The notes under the pieces: model-generated
The model's database searches: none
Told to the model about the DNA's origin: nothing
The model's input: the letters and a program-made list of their open reading frames with translations, nothing else
NCBI GenBank assembly: GCA_032622095.1
Contig: CP136066.1
Location: 170,448,664 to 170,512,663 of the forward strand
Length of the DNA stretch: 64,000 nucleotides
Direction of reading: 5' to 3'
Source: Siphonodentalium dalli
Lineage: Eukaryota; Mollusca; Scaphopoda; Gadilida; Siphonodentaliidae
Part shown: positions 62,688 to 64,000 of the stretch, one piece after another
Position numbering within the stretch: the first letter of the stretch is position 1
Layout of the letters: each line of letters begins with the position of its first letter
Program-made: the position numbers and the translations under genes

Positions 62688-63492
62688 TTCATATGAATGA
62701 AACAACCTGTGTTTTGATTCACTTTTCTTAGTAAGCAGACTTGTGTCTTCATCCCTGTGAACCTTGGCATCAGTCTTTGCTGCTTGTTTGTTTTGTCATG
62801 TAATGCTTCACTCAATAGTATACCTTAATTGTTAATTTTGTATATTTGTAAAGACAGAATTTACTTGTTCTTTTTGTAAGCCAGTTTTTTTTTTTAAATG
62901 GACGTTTTATGTTATTGGTCCATCCATCCGTCCGTCCGTCTTTCCATCTGTCTGCCCATTCGCTTTTGGTTTCCTGATGATAATCTAAATAGTTGCAACT
63001 GAATGGAATAAAATTTTATATGTGGGTTAACTAGAACAAAATACAGGTCAAGTTCAAATTTGTGTTCTGCCCTTCAATATTCATCAGAATGATATGGCCT
63101 AAACCTACATGTACATGTATATAAGCCCAGACACAAGAACAAAAAAGGAACAAGCATATAACTTTGAAGACTGTATTATCGTGGTTACAGGTCATTCCGG
63201 CCCGTTACTGGGTACATTGTACATCACTAGTTTTTTTTTTTTACACCTTAGTTATCTTTCAGTTGAAAGAAACTGTTCATTCTTCACTTGTGTCACTTCT
63301 TTCCTGATGACATTTGCCAAAAAATTGCATTCATTTGCTTCCGGGGACAAAATCCAGCCCAATATTATATTGCATCATTCTGTGCTATTTTTAAACCACT
63401 GAATGCGTGGGACAGCTCATTATTTCCCAGGGTGTTATCGAGTGGGAGTGATTGATCACCTTCATAAACATGGATTTATATAAGTATTAACT

Positions 63493-63640
63493 GTCATGTG
63501 GACTGTTTTATGGAGATGTAACCGTGAGGTAAGTGGTCATAACTTGTGTAAAACCAGAAGTGTTTTACATACAAGTTATGACCACTTACATGTACCTCAC
63601 GGTTACATCTCCATAAAAACAGTCCGCATGACAGTTAATC
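63493..63640. repeat. Palindrome with ~65-bp arms
   Basis: TGTCATGTGGACTGTTTTAT is mirrored by ATAAAAACAGTCCGCATGAC. The inner stem is GTGGTCATAACTTGT/ACAAGTTATGACCAC. The right arm has a six-base ACATGT insertion. Confidence 0.85.
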
Positions 63641-64000
63641 CTTATATTTGTATACATTTAGCGAAAAAGCCACTTTTGTTAATGTATTTAAATCGAAAAG
63701 AGTATCGTGACAAAACCAGCCCAAAATATCCCATAGCACCCTTGGCAAAAGTTAACAGGAACAATTGAAACCTGATGATTTATTAAGTCAATCCTGCGTG
63801 AATCCAAATGCGCCCAAAACATTACGCGTTCGTCTTTCCAAACCCAAATGACGTATCGATGTTGTTATGAGCTTGCAGTTATAAGCCGTTGCGCATTCAC
63901 CGAGAAATAATTGCAACTAGCCACGTGGGCGCCGACCAATCAGAATGCTGGATTTAGTGATGACAACACTTAGTATGTAAATATATGTATATGATTAATA

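Noticed and set aside
1-64000. tRNA and rRNA genes
   Set aside because: I looked for cloverleaf A/B-box patterns and rRNA core sequences and saw none that I could support.

Overview
This is eukaryotic nuclear DNA from a marine invertebrate. It is AT-rich, the genes are split by GT-AG introns, and most of the window is small DNA transposons. The repeat style (the AGCTCACCTGAGACGAAG-type repeat, many foldback MITEs, abundant ACATGTACATGTA words) and the protein similarities suggest a lophotrochozoan, most likely a mollusc such as a bivalve. I cannot name the species.

Two host genes are visible. On the minus strand, ten coding exons between 27004 and 682 join in phase into the N-terminal ~348 residues of a TTC27-like tetratricopeptide repeat protein; its 3' half lies beyond position 1. 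Its introns are loaded with mobile DNA: a G-tract element nested in a TA-flanked palindromic MITE, TTAA-flanked MITEs carrying a recurrent hairpin, a Helitron (9113-10861), a 2.5-kb palindrome with an orphan exon at its centre (11797-14283), a nearly complete non-LTR retrotransposon with a PHD-finger ORF1 (17208-23100), a MULE-like transposase relic and a truncated hAT element.

From 27005 to 38941 is an intergenic or upstream region. It holds two abutting long palindromes (27941-28983), fragments and full copies of several hAT-like elements, and a degenerate mollusc-type repeat.

On the plus strand from 38942 lies a BTB-domain gene. Three common coding exons (38942-39083, 43393-44159, 44831-45131) end in phase 0. 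Downstream are three phase-0 acceptors, each opening a different exon that ends in its own stop codon: a CENP-B/pipsqueak-type helix-turn-helix (47712-47900), a repeat-rich exon with an unrecognised conserved-looking basic tail (52753-53541), and seven zinc fingers (60767-61495). This is the layout of Drosophila lola and mod(mdg4): one BTB head with interchangeable DNA-binding tails. Copies of one hAT-type foldback MITE (8-bp target duplications visible) lie on both sides of each alternative exon and are absent from the TTC27 half of the window. This suggests, but does not prove, that transposon-derived RNA hairpins could shape exon choice.

All splice structures here are read by eye from frame, splice sites and protein similarity; no transcript evidence was available.
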